Below, one piece after another: positions 45,760 to 56,947 of a DNA stretch of 64,000 nucleotides. Within the stretch, counting starts at the first letter, position 1, and every line of letters begins with the position of its first letter. Location of the stretch: NCBI GenBank assembly GCA_017654935.2, contig CM065695.1, forward strand, positions 27,787,286 to 27,851,285, in the 5' to 3' direction. The notes beneath the pieces were generated by a model that was given only the letters and a program-made list of their open reading frames with translations, had not been told where the DNA came from and searched no databases. Source of the stretch: Phymorhynchus buccinoides (taxonomy: Eukaryota; Mollusca; Gastropoda; Neogastropoda; Raphitomidae). A program made the position numbers and the translations under genes.

Positions 45760-45972
45760 ACCATGGCGGCCTAGTGATGGGCAAGTTATATTGTGACTGG
45801 CCTTTCGCTGTGTTGCCGTGGTTGGGCGTGGGGAGTGTTCACGTGTACGGGCCCTTTAATGTGTATGTATTTATTGTATTGCATTGTATTTTGGATTCTT
45901 TTATATTGACTGCGAGACAAATGTCCTTGTTTTATTAAATGGGGACAATAAATAATTGATTGATTGATAAGG
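45760..45972 (+). mobile_element. (ATTG)n-tailed retroelement 3' end, sense copy
   Basis: Ends AAATGGGGACAATAAATAAT followed by TGATTGATTGAT, the sense counterpart of 39010..39115. Confidence 0.65.
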
Positions 45973-46008
45973 GGGGAAGCGTCGCGCGGCCGTTAGGTTT
46001 GCATCACC

Positions 46009-46161
46009 AATAGGGCATTTGCCACGAGTGTTCGCTCTCTATGTTAGACTACTAATTTGCCCGCACTCGTTCTGCCCAAGTTACGCTGACCTTTCTAATT
46101 CAACTCTCTAAATACAACTTGGTGAAATTCAAGGTCGCCCTCACGCGGCAAATGCCCTATT
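46009..46161. mobile_element. MITE with AATAGGGCATTTGCC ends, copy 2
   Basis: AATAGGGCATTTGCCACGAG at the left and CGCGGCAAATGCCCTATT at the right. Compact 153-bp version of the element at 30990..31394. Confidence 0.8.
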
Positions 46162-46489
46162 CCCTGCTCTGTCCCCCTCTTCGTAATAGTACTGAGCCAC
46201 TGGGGAGGAAAGATAATAACAGGTAAAGCCGGCGACAGACTACGTGACTGCCTCATGTGACTCGATCAGGTCGTGACGTTTCACCTCATTTGCATACCAT
46301 GCTGCTCGATCAGTCTGACTCCGTCGGGCCCAGTCAGGTGACAGGGCCGACACAGGGCGGGTTCTAAATTTCACTGATCGAGTCAGATGGCTTGTGACCT
46401 CTACTGTGCGGGAAACAAAATTTGATCTACGTCACGACCTGATCGAGTCATATGAGGCAGTCGCATAGTCTGTCTCCCGCTTAAGAGGA

Positions 46490-47013
46490 ACTCGAGATTC
46501 AATACCCGAGAAGTGTCTATGGCACACTTTGGGCGTCAAATCTCGTTTTTTAAAAATACTACTGGTGTGGCATTCTCAAAATGAATTTGTTCTCAACATG
46601 TCTGCGCATGTGCGAAGAGATAGGGATAAAATTAGGTATAGGCAAAGACTCTAAAAGGGTAAGTTGGACTACTTAAGAGTTACGGCGAGCCGGGCTGATA
46701 GAGTTATCGTTAGTGGGGTAGTTACACCATTCACAGTGGAGGCTATCCAAAGACTCGACAGACTGGAATTTGAACGGAGAATTCAACTGGCCTATCGACG
46801 TGTTTAATGTGTCACGCTTAAAAGGGACATAACCAGTGTTTCTGTCCTCACTACTCATAATTTATAGGGAAAAGGGACCGGATGTTAGTCTTTTCTTTTC
46901 AGTGTCTTTGGTATAGGTTTAGGGTTAGGAATAGGGTTGGGGATAGGTTTAGGGTGTTGAATACACTCACGATAAAAATAATGTGATGGTACGTCATGAT
47001 CAATTTCGCACCG

Positions 47014-47045
<32 letters not shown>

Positions 47046-47110
47046 TCGTCTTTTTGTCGGTTGTGCACGAAAGTTATTCAAAAAGTAACAAGCACTTTTT
47101 GTATTCTTCT
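46490..47110. repeat. large duplicated segment, copy A (SINE-free site)
   Basis: AATACCCGAGAAGTGTC, GGGCGTCAAATCTC, AACATGTCTGCGCATGTGCG, the GGTTTAGGGTTAGG tracts, TGTGATGGTACGTCATGATC, (TAG)n and TTTTTGTCGGTTGTGCA all recur in this order at 62005..62920. The stretch 46640-46890 has no partner. Confidence 0.8.
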
Positions 47111-47335
47111 TCTTCTTCTTCTGCGTTCCCAGGCCATATGGCCATAATGGGTAAGGCACGTATGTGTCCGGTTTTCAGATTTCACTGGTCTCCCCGCTGC
47201 GTACAGCCGACACATTCCGATTTCGGAGGAGCTCAAGGGAGAAAAGTTATTTGGAAGATTTTCTGGAAAAAGGCAGGTGAATGGCCCCTCATCAGTCACA
47301 CAAAAATTGCATGCCCAAAAAAGTTTAACAACAAC

Positions 47336-47480
47336 AAATTGGGTGGCGCGCCTCTGGCTGCGACGCGCTCTCCAGGTGGGAGAGTGCGCACTTCGATGCC
47401 ATAAAGCGCACACGGATTTAGCTACTTGATGCAGCGCACGCTATAAAGCGCGCGCTTTGATGCCATAAAGCGCACACGGT
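47336..47480. repeat. SINE 3' body fragment and CGCAC/ATAAAGCGC repeats
   Basis: GGGTGGCGCGCCTCTGGCTG through CTCTCCAGGTGGGAG equals the SINE body at 62630-62668. It is followed by two copies of TGCCATAAAGCGCACACGG. Confidence 0.7.
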
Positions 47481-47547
47481 ATAAAACGCTGTGAATTGGA
47501 TTATTTGTCCATACAATTACAAGACTTTGTCAGTAGCACTGCCTGTT

Positions 47548-47554
<7 letters not shown>

Positions 47555-47607
<53 letters not shown>

Positions 47608-47705
47608 GAGAGAGGTATTTCACAGGAATTTGAGAGAGAGAGAGAGAGAGAGGAGGGGTATTTCACAGGAATTTGAGAGACAGGCAGAGACAGAGACAGA
47701 GAGGA
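47555..47705. repeat. (GA)n microsatellite with a duplicated interruption
   Basis: GA runs broken twice by the same GGTATTTCACAGGAATTTGA segment, which shows local duplication. Confidence 0.9.
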
Positions 47706-48800
47706 TGCGCGCTTTCCAGACATTCGAAGTGTGCTGTTTCATGGCATTAACCAACCTGAAATCGCGCGCTAACTGACAATGCGCACTTTATAGCACATTT
47801 CTGCAAAGTGCGCGCTAAGCGGACGCAACCCTGTGACTATTCGCACACTAGCGTCAAGATCTCCAGATCGCGGCGATTTTTTGCTGCAAGGCGCAGTTTG
47901 ATGCGCCGCTTGCGTGTGAGAGATTCGCGGCGCGGCAGGATTTTTGATGCGTAGCTGCGCGATTTTGTGTTGCTCGAGAATAGAACCGGCTCTAATTTTG
48001 ATGCTCAAGATCGCAGAGATCGTGAAACTAGCCAATCACAACGGACGGAAGGGCCATAACTCTGATTGAAGAAAAAGAATACTGTTGTTTCTAGGAGGAG
48101 GTTTGACGCTAGAGTAATATTTCCTTGCTTTCCAAATAAGGAAGTTCGCGCGACAAGAGGCGAAGCGACAAGAGTCGTGTGTGAGAACACCACTGCCTCG
48201 CTACAATGTGTGCTGTGATGCAGGCGTCAAAGCGTCAAGGCGTTGCTCTGAGAAACAATTGACGCCTGATGCTAGTGTGCGAAGGCCTTTAAGGTTACGT
48301 GAGAATGGAAAGGGGTGGGAGGCGGGAGAAGGGGGCTGTGAAGGAATTCCATTCAATGCGAGCTACGCCACTTGACCCCGTGTGAACTAGTGGCTGGCTG
48401 GAGAAAGCGCGGTAAAGGGGAAAAAACTATGGTGCAACATGCGTCTCAAAACAAAACAAAAAGCCGGGACGCGTCGGAAACTCGAGCTATCTTCAACGAT
48501 TTTCGGTATTTAAAACTATGGAAGGGAGAGTAGAGTTCAGAGGTTGTATGAAAAAAAAGTAACAGGAGAAAATGTAACGGCAAAAAGTCACCGAAAAAAA
48601 GTAAACAATTTGAGTAAATTTTGTGCATAATTGTCCTTTTTCTTCTTGTCTCCAGTCAACGTCTTTTGTTGTCTTAGATTTGTTCCCCTAAATTGTGTGG
48701 TGGCGTGGTATGTTGTTTTTTAAATTTTTATAAAGGTGCGTTCATGTTTCCGCATAGTCAGTCTGATTCTCAACAAAGTGGTATAAAACCTCTCTCCATT
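47706..48800. other. no supportable gene
   Basis: GC-richer than its surroundings, with several short GCGC and TGATGC motifs at 47760-48010. No reading frame, repeat family or RNA was recognised. Confidence 0.4.
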
Positions 48801-48804
48801 AAAG

Positions 48805-48960
48805 ACCCACCAGATCACGTATCAAAATCACGGGTTTCATGTGTTTTCCCTCTTAAAACTGGTAAGAAATCTTGTTTTGACCAGGTATGACTCCCATACA
48901 AATGCCCCCCAAATTGAAAACGAAACATTTTAAAGAGCAGCCTCAATTTGAAGTTGGGAG
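48805..48960. mobile_element. fragment of the AGACCC/CACGTG MITE family
   Basis: AAGACCCACCAGATCACGTA, then CTGGTAAGAAATCTTG matches the interior of the MITE at 16816..16927 in the opposite sense. The piece TTTAAAGAGCAGCCTCAATT matches one near 5285. Confidence 0.6.
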
Positions 48961-49019
48961 CATTTGTATGTGGGTCACAGCTACCCAGAAAAAACACCAA
49001 AAGGACTTAATCGTGGTCA

Positions 49020-52000
49020 CAGCCACAGCTTTCAAGACATATCAAGTGCCTCTGCCACAGCTGACATATGACACTACAACACGTCATTGAAAATCTGTCA
49101 AGACATGTCATGTGCCGGTGGCATGACATACCACGCCACGCCACTGAACTGAGTTCAGAACAAAAAAGAAAAAAAGGTGGGGGAGGGTGGGGGGCTTTCA
49201 AGACATGTCATGTGCCAATGGCACAGCTGACATGTGACACCTCGACACGCCACTGAATTGAACTCGGACTCAGAACGAGAGAGAAAGAAAGGGGGGGGGG
49301 GGGGGCTTTCAAAACAAGTCATATGCCAATGGCACAGCTGACATATGACACCTCGACACGCCACTGAATTGAACTCGGACTCAGAACGAGAGAGAAAGAA
49401 AGGGGGGGGGGGGGGGGGGGGGGGCTTTCAAAACAAGTCATATGCGAATGGCACAGCTGACATGTGACACCTCGACACGCCACTGAATTGAACTCGGACT
49501 CAGAACGAGAGAGAAAGAAAGGGGGGTGGGGGGGGGGGGGGGGGCTTTCAAAACAAGTCATATGCCAATGGCACAGCTGACATGTGACACCTCGACACGC
49601 CACTGAATTGAACTCGGACTCAGAACGAGAGAGAAAGAAAGGGGGGGGGGGGCTTTCAAAACAAGTCATATGCCAATGGCACAGCTGACATGTGACACCT
49701 CGACACGCCACTGAATTGAACTCGGTCTCAGAACGAGAGAGAAAGAAAGAAAGGGGGGGGGGGGGGGGGGCTTTCAAAACAAGTCATATGCCAATGGCAC
49801 AGCTGACATGTGACACCTCGACACGCCACTGAATTGAACTCGGTCTCAGAACGAGAGAGAAAGAAAGGGGGGGGGGGGGGGGGGGGGGGCTTTCAAAACA
49901 AGTCATATGCCAATGGCACAGCTGACATGTGACACCTCGACACGCCACTGAATTGAACTCGGTCTCAGAACGAGAGAGAAAGAAAGGGGGGGGGGGGGAG
50001 GGCTTTCAAAACAAGTCATATGCCAATGGCACAGCTGACATGTGACACCTCGACACGCCACTGATTTGAACTTAACTCAGAACGAGAGAGAAAGAAAGGG
50101 GGGGGGGGGGGAGGGCTTTCAAAACAAGTCATATGCCAATGGCACAGCTGACATGTGACACCTCGACACGCCACTGATTTGAACTTAACTCAGAACGAGA
50201 GAGAAAGAAAGGGGGAGGGGGCTTTCAAAGCAAGTCATATGCCAATGGTACAGCTGACATGTGACACCTCGACACGCCACTGAATTGAACTCGGACTCAG
50301 AACGAGAGAGAAAGAAAGGGGGGGGGGGGGGGGGGGGCTTTCAAAGCAAGTCATATGCCAATGGCACAGCTGACATGTGACACCTCGACACGCCACTGAT
50401 TTGAACTCGGACTCAGAACGAGAGAGAAAGAAAGGGGGGGGGGGGCTTTCAAAGCAAGTCATATGCCAATGGCACAGCTGACATATGACACCTCGACACG
50501 CCACTGAATTGAACTCGGACTCAGAACGAGAGAGAAAGAAAGGGGGGGGGGGGGGGGGGGGGGCAAGTCATATGCCAATGGCACAGCTGACATGTGACAC
50601 CTCGACACGCCACTGATTTGAACTTAAAAATCAGAACGAGAGAGAAGGAAAGGGGGGGGGGGGGGGGCTTTCAAAACAAGTCATATGCCAATGGCACAGC
50701 TGACATGTGACACCTCGACACGCCACTGAATTGAACTCGGACTCAGAACGAGAGAGAAAGAAAGGGGGGGGGGGGGGCTTTCAAAGCAAGTCATATGCCA
50801 ATGGCACAGCTGACATGTGACACCTCGACACGCCACTGAATTGAACTCGGACTCAGAACGAGAGAGAAAGAAAGGGGGGGGGGGGGGGGGGGGGCTTTCA
50901 AAACAAGTCATATGCCAATGGCACAGCTGACATGTGACACCTCGACACGCCACTGAATTGAACTCGGACTCAGAACGAGAGGGAAAGAAAGGGGGGGGGG
51001 GGGGGGGGGGGGGCTTTCAAAACAAGTCATATGCCAATGGCACAGCTGACATGTGACACCTCGACACGCCACTGAATTGAACTCGGACTCAGAACGAGAG
51101 AGAAAGAAAGGGGGGGGGGGGCTTTCAAAACAAGTCATATGCCAATGGCACAGCTGACATGTGACACCTCGACACGCCACTGAATTGAACTCGGTCTCAG
51201 AACGAGAGAGAAAGAAAGGGGGGGGGGGGGGGGGGTCTTTCAAAACAAGTCGTATGCCAATGGCACAGCTGACATGTGACACCTCGACACGCCACTGAAT
51301 TGAACTCGGTCTCAGAACGAGAGAGAAAGAAAGGGGGGGGGGGGGGGGGCTTTCAAAACAAGTCATATGCCAATGGCACAGCTGACATGTGACACCTCGA
51401 CACGCCACTGAATTGAACTCGGACTCAGAACGAGAGAGAAAGAAAGGGGGGGGGGGGGGGGGGCTTTCAAAACAAGTCATATGCCAATGGCACAGCTGAC
51501 ATGTGACACCTCGACACGCCACTGAATTGAACTCGGACTCAGAACGAGAGAGAAAGAAAGGGGGGGGGGGGGGGGGCTTTCAAAACAAGTCATATGCCAA
51601 TGGCACAGCTGACATGTGACACCTCGACACGCCACTGAATTGAACTCGGACTCAGAACGAGAGGGAAAGGGGGGGGGGGGGGGGGGGGGGGCTTTCAAAA
51701 CAAGTCATATGCCAATGGCACAGCTGACATGTGACACCTCGACACGCCACTGAATTGAACTCGGACTCAGAACGAGAGAGAAAGAAAGGGGGGGGGGGGG
51801 GGGGGCTTTCAAAACAAGTCATATGCCAATGGCACAGCTGACATGTGACACCTCGACACGCCACTGAATTGAACTCGTGAACGACCTTTCAAAACAAGTC
51901 ATATGCCAATGGCACAGCTGACATGTGACACCTCGACACGCCACTGAATTGAACTCGGACTCAGAACGAGAGAGAAAGAAAGGGGGGGGGGGGGGGGGGC

Positions 52001-53008
52001 TTCAAAACAAGTCGTATGCCAATGGCACAGCTGACATGTGACACCTCGACACGCCACTGAATTGAACTCGGTCTCAGAACGAGAGAGAAAGAAAGGGGGG
52101 GGGGGGGGGGGGAGGGCTTTCAAAACAAGTCATATGCCAATGGCACAGCTGACATGTGACACCTCGACACGCCACTGATTTGAACTTAACTCAGAACGAG
52201 AGAGAAAGAAAGGGGGGGGGGGGGGGGGGCTTTCAAAACAAGTCATATGCCAATGGCACAGCTGACATGTGACACCTCGACACGCCACTGATTTGAACTT
52301 AACTCAGAACGAGAGAGAAAGAAAGGGGGGGGGGGGGGGGGCTTTCAAAACAAGTCATATGCCAATGGCACAGCTGACATGTGACACCTCGACACGCCAC
52401 TGAATTGAACTCGGACTCAGAACGAGAGAGAAAGAAAGGGGGGGGGGGGGGGCTTTCAAAGCAAGTCATATGCCAATGGCACAGCTGACATGTGACACCT
52501 CGACACGCCACTGATTTGAACTTAACTCAGAACGAGAGAGAAAGAAAGGGGGGGGGGGGAGGCTTTCAAAGCAAGTCATATGCCAATGCCACAGCTGACA
52601 TATGACACCTCGACACGCCACTGAATTGAACTCGGTCTCAGAACGAGAGAGAAAGAAAGGGGGGGGGGGGGGGGGGGCTTTCAAAGCAAGTCATATGCCA
52701 ATGGCACAACTGACATGTGACACCTCGACACGCCACTGATTTGAACTTAAAAATCAGAACGAGAGAGAGAAGGAAAGGGGGGGGGGGGGGGGGGGGGGGG
52801 GCTTTCAAAACAAGTCATATGCCAATGGCACAGCTGACATGTGACACCTCGACACGCCACTGAATTGAACTCGGACTCAGAACGAGAGAGAAAGAAAGGG
52901 GGGGGGGGGGGGCTTTCAAAACAAGTCATATGCCAATGGCACAGCTGACATGTGACACCTCGACACGCCACTGAATTGAACTCGGACTCAGAACGAGAGA
53001 GAAACAAA

Positions 53009-53039
<31 letters not shown>

Positions 53040-54406
53040 CTTCGAAACAAGTCATATGCCAATGGCATAGCTGATATGTGACACTCGACACGCCACTGAA
53101 TTGAACTCTCAGACTCAGAACGAGAGAGAAAGAGAGAGTGTGTGTGTGGGGAGGGGGGGCTTTCAAGACAAGTCATATGCCAATGGCATAGCTGGCATGT
53201 GACACTCGACACGCCACTGAATTAAACTCTCAGTCAGACTCACGAGAGAGAAAGAGTGTGTGTGTGTGGGGGGGGGGGGGGGACTTTCAAAGACAATTCA
53301 TATGCCAATGACATAGCTGACATGTGACACCACGACATGCCACTGAATTGAACTCTCAGACTCAACACGAGAGAGAAAGAGTGTGTGTGTGTGTGTGGGG
53401 GGGGGGGGGGCTTTCAAAGACATGCCAATGACACTGACATGTGACGACACGCCACTGAATTGAACTCGGACTCAGAACGAGAGAGAAAGAAAGGGGGGGG
53501 GGGGGGGTCATATGCCAATGGCACAGCTGACATGTGACACCTCGACACGCCACTGATTTGAACTTAACTCAGAACGAGAGAGAAAGAAAGGGGGGGGGGG
53601 GCTTTCAAAGCAAGTCATATGCCAATGGCACAGCTGACATATGACACCTCGACACGCCACTGAATTGAACTCGGACTCAGAACGAGAGAGAAAGAAAGGG
53701 GGGGGGGGGGGGGGGGGCTTTCAAAGCAAGTCATATGCCAATGGCACAGCTGACATGTGACACCTCGACACGCCACTGATTTGAACTTAAAAATCAGAAC
53801 GAGAGAGAAGGAAAGGGGGGGGGGGGGGCTTTCAAAACAAGTCATATGCCAATGGCACAGCTGACATGTGACACCTCGACACGCCACTGAATTGAACTCG
53901 GACTCAGAACGAGAGAGAAAGAAAGGGGGGGGGGGGGGGGCTTTCAAAACAAGTCATATGCCAATGGCACAGCTGACATGTGACACCTCGACACGCCACT
54001 GAATTGAACTCGGACTCAGAACGAGAGAGAAAGAAAGGGGGGGGGGGGGGGGGGGGGGGGGCTTTCAAAACAAGTCATATGCCAATGGCATAGCTGATAT
54101 GTGACACTCGACACGCCACTGAATTGAACTCTCAGACTCAGAACGAGAGAGAAAGAGAGAGTGTGTGTGTGGGGGAGGGGGGGGGGCTTTCAAGACAAGT
54201 CATATGCCAATGGCATAGCTGGCATGTGACGCTCGACACGCCACTGAATTAAAACTCTCAGTCAGACTCACGAGAGAGAAAGAGTGTGTGTGTGTGGGGG
54301 GGGGGGACTTTCAAAGACAATTCATATGCCAATGACATAGCTGACATGTGACACCACGACATGCCACTGAATTGAACTCTCAGACTCAACACGAGAGAGA
54401 AAGAGT

Positions 54407-54437
<31 letters not shown>

Positions 54438-55340
54438 GGGCTTTCAAAGACTATTCATATGCCAATGACATAGCTGACATGTGACACTCGACACGCCACT
54501 GAATTTAACTCGGTCTCAGAACGAGAGAGAAAGAAAGGGGGGGGGGGGGAGGGCTTTCAAAACAAGTCATATGCCAATGGCACAGCTGACATGTGACACC
54601 TCGACACGCCACTGATTTGAACTTAACTCAGAACGAGAGAGAAAGAAAGGGGGGGGGGGGGGAGGGCTTTCAAAACAAGTCATATGCCAATGGCACAGCT
54701 GACATGTGACACCTCGACACGCCACTGATTTGAACTTAACTCAGAACGAGAGAGAAAGAAAGGGGGGGGGGGGGGGGGGGGCTTTCAAAGCAAGTCATAT
54801 GCCAATGGTACAGCTGACATGTGACACCTCGACACGCCACTGAATTGAACTCGGTCTCAGAACGGGAGAGAAAGAAAGGGGGGGGGGGGAGGGCTTTCAA
54901 AACAAGTCATATGCCAATGGCACAGCTGACATGTGACACCTCGACACGCCACTGATTTGAACTTAACTCAGAACGAGAGAGAAAGAAAGGGGGGGGGGGG
55001 GGGGGGCTTTTCAAAACAAGTCATATGCCAATGGCACAGCTGACATGTGACACCTCGACACGCCACTGATTTGAACTTAACTCAGAACGAGAGAGAAAGA
55101 AAGGGGGGGGGGGGGCTTTCAAACAAGTCATATGCCAATGGCACAGCTGACATATGACACCTCGACACGCCACTGAATTGAACTCGGACTCAGAACGAGA
55201 GAGAAAGAAGGGGCGGGGGGGGGGGGGGGGGAGGGGGGGGGGGACTTTCAAAGCAAGTCATATGCCAATGGTACAGCTGACATGTGACACCTCGACACGC
55301 CACTGAATTGAACTCGGACTCAGAACGAGAGAGAAAGAAA

Positions 55341-55371
<31 letters not shown>

Positions 55372-56235
55372 CTTTCAAAGCAAGTCATATGCCAATGGCA
55401 CAGCTGACATGTGACACCTCGACACGCCACATTTGAACTTAACTCAGAACGAGAGAGAAAGAAAGGGGGGGGGGGGGCTTTCAAAACAAGTCAATGCCAA
55501 TGGCACAGCTGACATGTGACACCTCGACACGCCACTGAATTGAACTCGGTCTCAGAACGAGAGAGAAAGAAAGGGGGGTGGGGGGGGGGAGGGCTTTCAA
55601 AACAAGTCATATGCCAATGGCACAGCTGACATGTGACACCTCGACACGCCACTGATTTGAACTTAACTCAGAACGAGAGAGAAAGAAAGGGGGGGGGGGG
55701 GGGGGGGGGGGGCTTTGAAAGCAAGTCATATGCCAATGGTACAGCTGACATGTGACACCTCGACACGCCACTGAATTGAACTCGGACTCAGAACGAGAGA
55801 AAAGAAAGGGGGGGGGGGGGGGGGGGGGGGGGGGCTTTCAAAGCAAGTCATATGCCAATGGCACAGCTGACATGTGACACCTCGACACGCCACTGATTTG
55901 AACTTAAAAATCAGAACGAGAGAGAAGGGAAGGGGGTGGGGGGGGGGGGCTTTCAAAGACAATTCATATGCCAATGACATAGCTGACATGTGACACCTCG
56001 ACATGCCACTGAATTGAACTCTAACTCAGAACAACGAGAGAGAAAGAAGGTGTGTGTGTGTGTGTGTGGGGGGGGGGGGGGAGGGGGGGGGCTTCAAAGA
56101 CAATTCATATGCCCATGACATAGCTGACATGTGACACCACGACATGCCACTGAATTGAACTCTAACTCAGAACAACGAGAGAGAAAGAAGTGTGTGTGTG
56201 TGGGGGGGGGGGGGGGGGGGGGGGGGCGGCTGGGG
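49020..56235. repeat. 7.2-kb satellite array, about 60 units of roughly 112 bp with poly-G runs
   Basis: Consensus order: CTTTCAAAACAAGTCATATG, CCAATGGCACAGCTGACATG, TGACACCTCGACACGCCACT, GAATTGAACTCGGACTCAGA, ACGAGAGAGAAAGAAAG, then G(8-35). Most units differ by few bases. Variants are GATTTGAACTTAACTCAG, GAACTTAAAAATCAG and a TGTGTGTG-bearing form. The left edge (49020-49190) is clearly diverged. One unit at about 51885 lacks its G run. Open frames on the - strand encode Pro-rich repeats (CCC) and stay open only because of the repeat, so they are not genes. Confidence 0.97.
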
Positions 56236-56254
56236 GCTTTCAAAGACGGGAACG

Positions 56255-56400
56255 GGAAACGGGGCCTTATAACTCCGCCTTTTCTTAACCGAATCGCTTC
56301 AAATTTGCTGTACTCAGCGTTACCAGTACTTGCCGTTACCGTTACTAGGTGTTACCAGTATGGTGCATTGCCAGTACTAGGCGTTGCGCTAGTACCATTA
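56255..56400. repeat. ACTCCGCC interspersed repeat, copy 3
   Basis: ATAACTCCGCCTTTTCTTAACC through GCGTTGCGCTAGTAC matches 15760-15885 closely. It is joined directly to the 5' end of the LINE that follows. Confidence 0.85.
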
Positions 56401-56716
56401 ATAAGAGCAAGCCGATCCGTGCAAGAGCGCAGTGGGTGGAACAGGGGGAGAAGAATACCAAATTCTTCTTAGGCTTAGAAAGAACCAGAGCAAACGCAAA
56501 TATCAAAATGGTGTAGTAGTTACTATCAACAAGATATTTTAACGGTTCAAAAAGATTACTTTAAGAATTTGTATAGAAAGAAAGTCCATGAAAAAGAGAA
56601 TGAAATGTTAAGGAAAATCCAACTTTTTGCAAGTACAGCAAATATACCTAGTTTAAATGAACAACAAAAGGAGGAGTGTGAAGGCATGTTGACAGAATCA
56701 GAAGTTCTGAACATAC

Positions 56717-56947
56717 GATGGCTTGGAGTCAAAGCGGACTATCTTTAGATAGTCCATTGACATATTATTGAACTTATTACGAAAACTAATAAATTGTATT
56801 AAAAAAAGATTGCTGAAATATACAAAGCAAAAAACCCTTTTTATATTTCTGCAGTCATTGTTTGATACAAGTTATTAGTTTTTGTAATAAATCCAATAAT
56901 ATGTTAATGCACTATCTAAAGATAGTCCGTTTTGACTCCAAGCCATC
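56717..56947. mobile_element. MITE inside the LINE, each terminal repeat holding its own hairpin
   Basis: The outer 37 bp (GATGGCTTGGAGTCAAAGCG, then GACTATCTTTAGATAGT) and the right end are inverted with one mismatch. The inner part GGACTATCT-TT-AGATAGTCC is itself palindromic, so each end can fold alone. The 231-bp length is a multiple of three. AC occurs at both flanks, but no longer target duplication is evident. Confidence 0.82.

Noticed and set aside
49155..56004. Many - strand open frames encoding Pro-rich repeats with CQLCHWHMTCFESPPPP
   Set aside because: All are translations of the satellite unit and its poly-G run. Frames break wherever the G-run length changes.
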